From a virus: 20,113 nucleotides of DNA. The notes below the pieces were generated by a model. That model had not been told where the DNA came from and did not search any database. It was given only the letters and a program-made list of their open reading frames with translations. Shown one piece after another: positions 18,888-20,113 of this stretch. The stretch is taken from positions 1 to 20,113 of IMG/VR virus record IMGVR_UViG_3300036851_000290, one strand, 5' to 3'. The position numbers and the translations under genes are program-made. How positions within the stretch are numbered: position 1 is the stretch's first letter; every line of letters begins with the position of its first letter.

Positions 18888-19550
18888 ATGGTGAAGGGCT
18901 CGAGGAAGTACTCGGTAGACACTGGGTTGGCGGGACGACTGTACGCCGAAGGCGCGAGCCTGACCGAGCTAGCAGAGAGATTTCACGTCTCAATGGCCAG
19001 CTTGCGAAGGTATCTCATTGCTGATGGCGTACAGATGCGTCCCGCCGCCCAGAGTGTGAGGCTCCGAGGCGGTTACAGCCATCCCCCGGCGGTTCGCGCC
19101 AGAATCTCCGCAGCAAGAAAAGAGGCGTTGCGTCATGCTCCTATGCCTTCCACGAAGGGTAGGACATGGGACCCCGAGCAACGGCGCAAGCAGATGCAGA
19201 TTCGACGCTCAGCCGAATTCGGCCGAAAGATGGCCGACCAGAAGCGTGGTGCGAAGTCCCATTTCTGGCGCGGTGGCGTTTCTGGCGAAGAAGACTTGCG
19301 TATGCACGGCCGTGCCTGGAAGCAGCGCCGCCGCGAGTGTTACCAGCGCGACAGTTGGGCGTGCCAGGATTGCGGAGTCAACTGTGTTAACGGTGCTCGC
19401 GCCAAAGAGCATCCAAGGCGAAAGATCCAAGCGCACCACGTCATCCCTCGTCGGCTTGGTGGCACCGACGAACTGGACAATCTTGTGACGCTCTGTGCGT
19501 CCTGTCACCGAAGTCGTGAGTATCGGTTCGCCGATGCTCTGATTGCGTAA
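18888..19550 (+). CDS. Free-standing HNH homing-type endonuclease with HTH
   Basis: ATG at 18888 has no ribosome site and seems to begin a leaderless transcript. The 220-residue product has an N-terminal helix-turn-helix (about 24-43, SLTELAERFHVSMASLRRYL) and a basic linker with TKGRTWDPEQRRKQMQIRRS, like nuclease-associated DNA-binding modules. A KSHFWRGG segment follows, typical of phage HNH homing enzymes, and then the HNH domain (about 144-210). This shows C159xxC162, HH at 183-184 (QAHHVIPRRLGGTDELDNLV) and C203xxC206-H207. Such enzymes cut cognate DNA lacking the insert and spread by repair. It separates the capsid gene from the next head gene, a typical invasion site. No intron core was recognised around it. 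Confidence 0.85.
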   Translation: MVKGSRKYSVDTGLAGRLYAEGASLTELAERFHVSMASLRRYLIADGVQMRPAAQSVRLRGGYSHPPAVRARISAARKEALRHAPMPSTKGRTWDPEQRRKQMQIRRSAEFGRKMADQKRGAKSHFWRGGVSGEEDLRMHGRAWKQRRRECYQRDSWACQDCGVNCVNGARAKEHPRRKIQAHHVIPRRLGGTDELDNLVTLCASCHRSREYRFADALIA

Positions 19551-19557
19551 TCAAGAA

Positions 19558-19653
19558 CTGTCGCGGGATAACCCAAGCCCCCCGACAGAAGGCCGAAGCT
19601 TGGGTCGCGGCGGGAGTTGCAGGATTCTTTGTCCTCGCCCGCCGCCTTCGGCC
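19558..19653 (+). other. Structured RNA region with interleaved stems before a head gene
   Basis: Four perfect stems can form. CTGTCG/CGACAG (19558-19563, 19583-19588). ACCCAAGC/GCTTGGGT (19571-19578, 19598-19605). GGCCGAAG/CTTCGGCC (19591-19598, 19646-19653). CGGCGGG/CCCGCCG (19608-19614, 19638-19644). The 5' arm of the second lies in the loop of the first, and the second and third are interleaved, so the fold is a pseudoknot or a set of alternative structures. It ends eight bases before the strong ribosome site of the next gene. A translational switch or attenuator is inferred. Confidence 0.5.
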
Positions 19654-19676
19654 AAACCTAAAAGGAGGCGATCCAC

Positions 19677-20113
19677 ATCCGCTTCATCGCGAAGTACCGC
19701 AACTACTCCACGGTCGGACGCAAGAGCATCGACCCCGAGAAGGCCTACCAGACCGGCAGAAAGGCACAGGCGGGGATCATCTGCGACTTCCAGCACGCCG
19801 GCCGAGGTCTTTCACCGTGGGAAATCGACGAGGCCAACAAGCGCTTCGAGTTCAAGATGCTCGGCTTCGGTGAGGACCCCAAGAACAGGCTTTCCTTCTA
19901 CGACACCGAACTCGCGCAGATGCAGCAGAAGTGGGACGACGCGACGCGCGAGGAGGTCGAGAAGGCTTTGCTCGGCCACGCCAACTTCGGCAACGACTTC
20001 ATCCAGGTCGAGAAGCCGCGACTGGAAGCTCCGTGGGCGAAGTACGACGAACTGACCGTCCAGGGCCGCAGGAACGCCGAGATGGTCGGCGAGAAGGTCG
20101 CCGAGATCGTCGC
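19677..20113 (+). CDS. Head-region protein, start codon reads ATC, 3' end outside window
   Basis: An excellent Shine-Dalgarno AAAGGAGG (19661-19668) is followed after eight bases by ATC CGC TTC (IRFIAKYRNYSTVGRKSIDP), exactly where a start codon should be. The frame has a TAA at 19659-19661 and no ATG, GTG or TTG before the segment. The first in-frame ATG is at about 19857, inside conserved-looking sequence. Related phage proteins next to the capsid gene start MRF(I/V)AKYRNYS, from memory, so the ATC is probably a changed ATG. The visible 145 residues include GLSPWEIDEANKRFEFKM, DPKNRLSFYDTELAQMQQKW, NDFIQVEKPRLEAPWAKYDE and no stop. A head or head-completion role is inferred from position. 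Confidence 0.7.
   Translation, partial: MRFIAKYRNYSTVGRKSIDPEKAYQTGRKAQAGIICDFQHAGRGLSPWEIDEANKRFEFKMLGFGEDPKNRLSFYDTELAQMQQKWDDATREEVEKALLGHANFGNDFIQVEKPRLEAPWAKYDELTVQGRRNAEMVGEKVAEIV

Noticed and set aside
18839-19676. Group I intron carrying the HNH gene
   Set aside because: The capsid protein is complete before it, the next gene has its own ribosome site, and I could not find conserved P7 or R/S core sequences. A free-standing homing gene fits better.
1-20113. CRISPR array or complete insertion sequence
   Set aside because: No regularly spaced repeats with unique spacers, and no transposase with terminal inverted repeats, were seen.

Overview
The window is 20 kb of a high-GC, tightly packed genome of a temperate tailed bacteriophage, as free phage or as part of a prophage. 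Three things point to an actinobacterial or similar high-GC host: GTG is the commonest start codon, two promoters appear to make leaderless transcripts, and the replication and coiled-coil accessory proteins are of types I associate with actinophages. The host assignment is inference. Nearly every gene is on the + strand.

Layout. (1) 1-3377, replication and integration: a RusA-type resolvase, several tiny genes, a replication-organiser protein whose own gene carries an origin-like element (iterons, a G4 tract and an AT-rich stretch), a tyrosine integrase, and directly after it a tRNA 3'-end mimic (candidate attP) that lies inside the first codons of an HNH nuclease gene. (2) 3374-7383, an accessory and lysis-like run: a conserved phage protein, a membrane-anchored transglycosylase-like protein and many small unknown genes. 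From 380 to 7180 the genes are joined by 21 four-base ATGA/GTGA stop-start overlaps, and mini-ORFs of 9-19 codons fill most of the gaps. Two neighbouring genes near 5.6-6.0 kb carry three +1 frame breaks. (3) 7359-7773: a two-gene cassette on the - strand, one gene an HTH protein, driven by a consensus promoter with operator-like repeats that diverges from (4) a DNA methyltransferase and further small genes, ending in a zinc-finger/HTH protein (7790-10963). (5) 10964-11415 is non-coding, with tandem 27-bp repeats and several hairpins. (6) 11416-20113, packaging and head genes: a ribbon-helix-helix protein, small basic and zinc-ribbon proteins, a possible small terminase, large terminase, portal, scaffold and an SU10-type major capsid protein. 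A free-standing HNH homing-type endonuclease follows, then a structured RNA region, then a further head-region gene whose start codon reads ATC and which runs off the window.

How the parts fit. The integrase and attP would give lysogeny. The replication protein with its internal origin and RusA would replicate and resolve DNA. The methyltransferase could protect or mark it. The transglycosylase-like protein may act on the cell wall. TerL, portal, scaffold and capsid build and fill the head. Tail genes are not in this window. All functions are read from motifs and gene order, without database searches.
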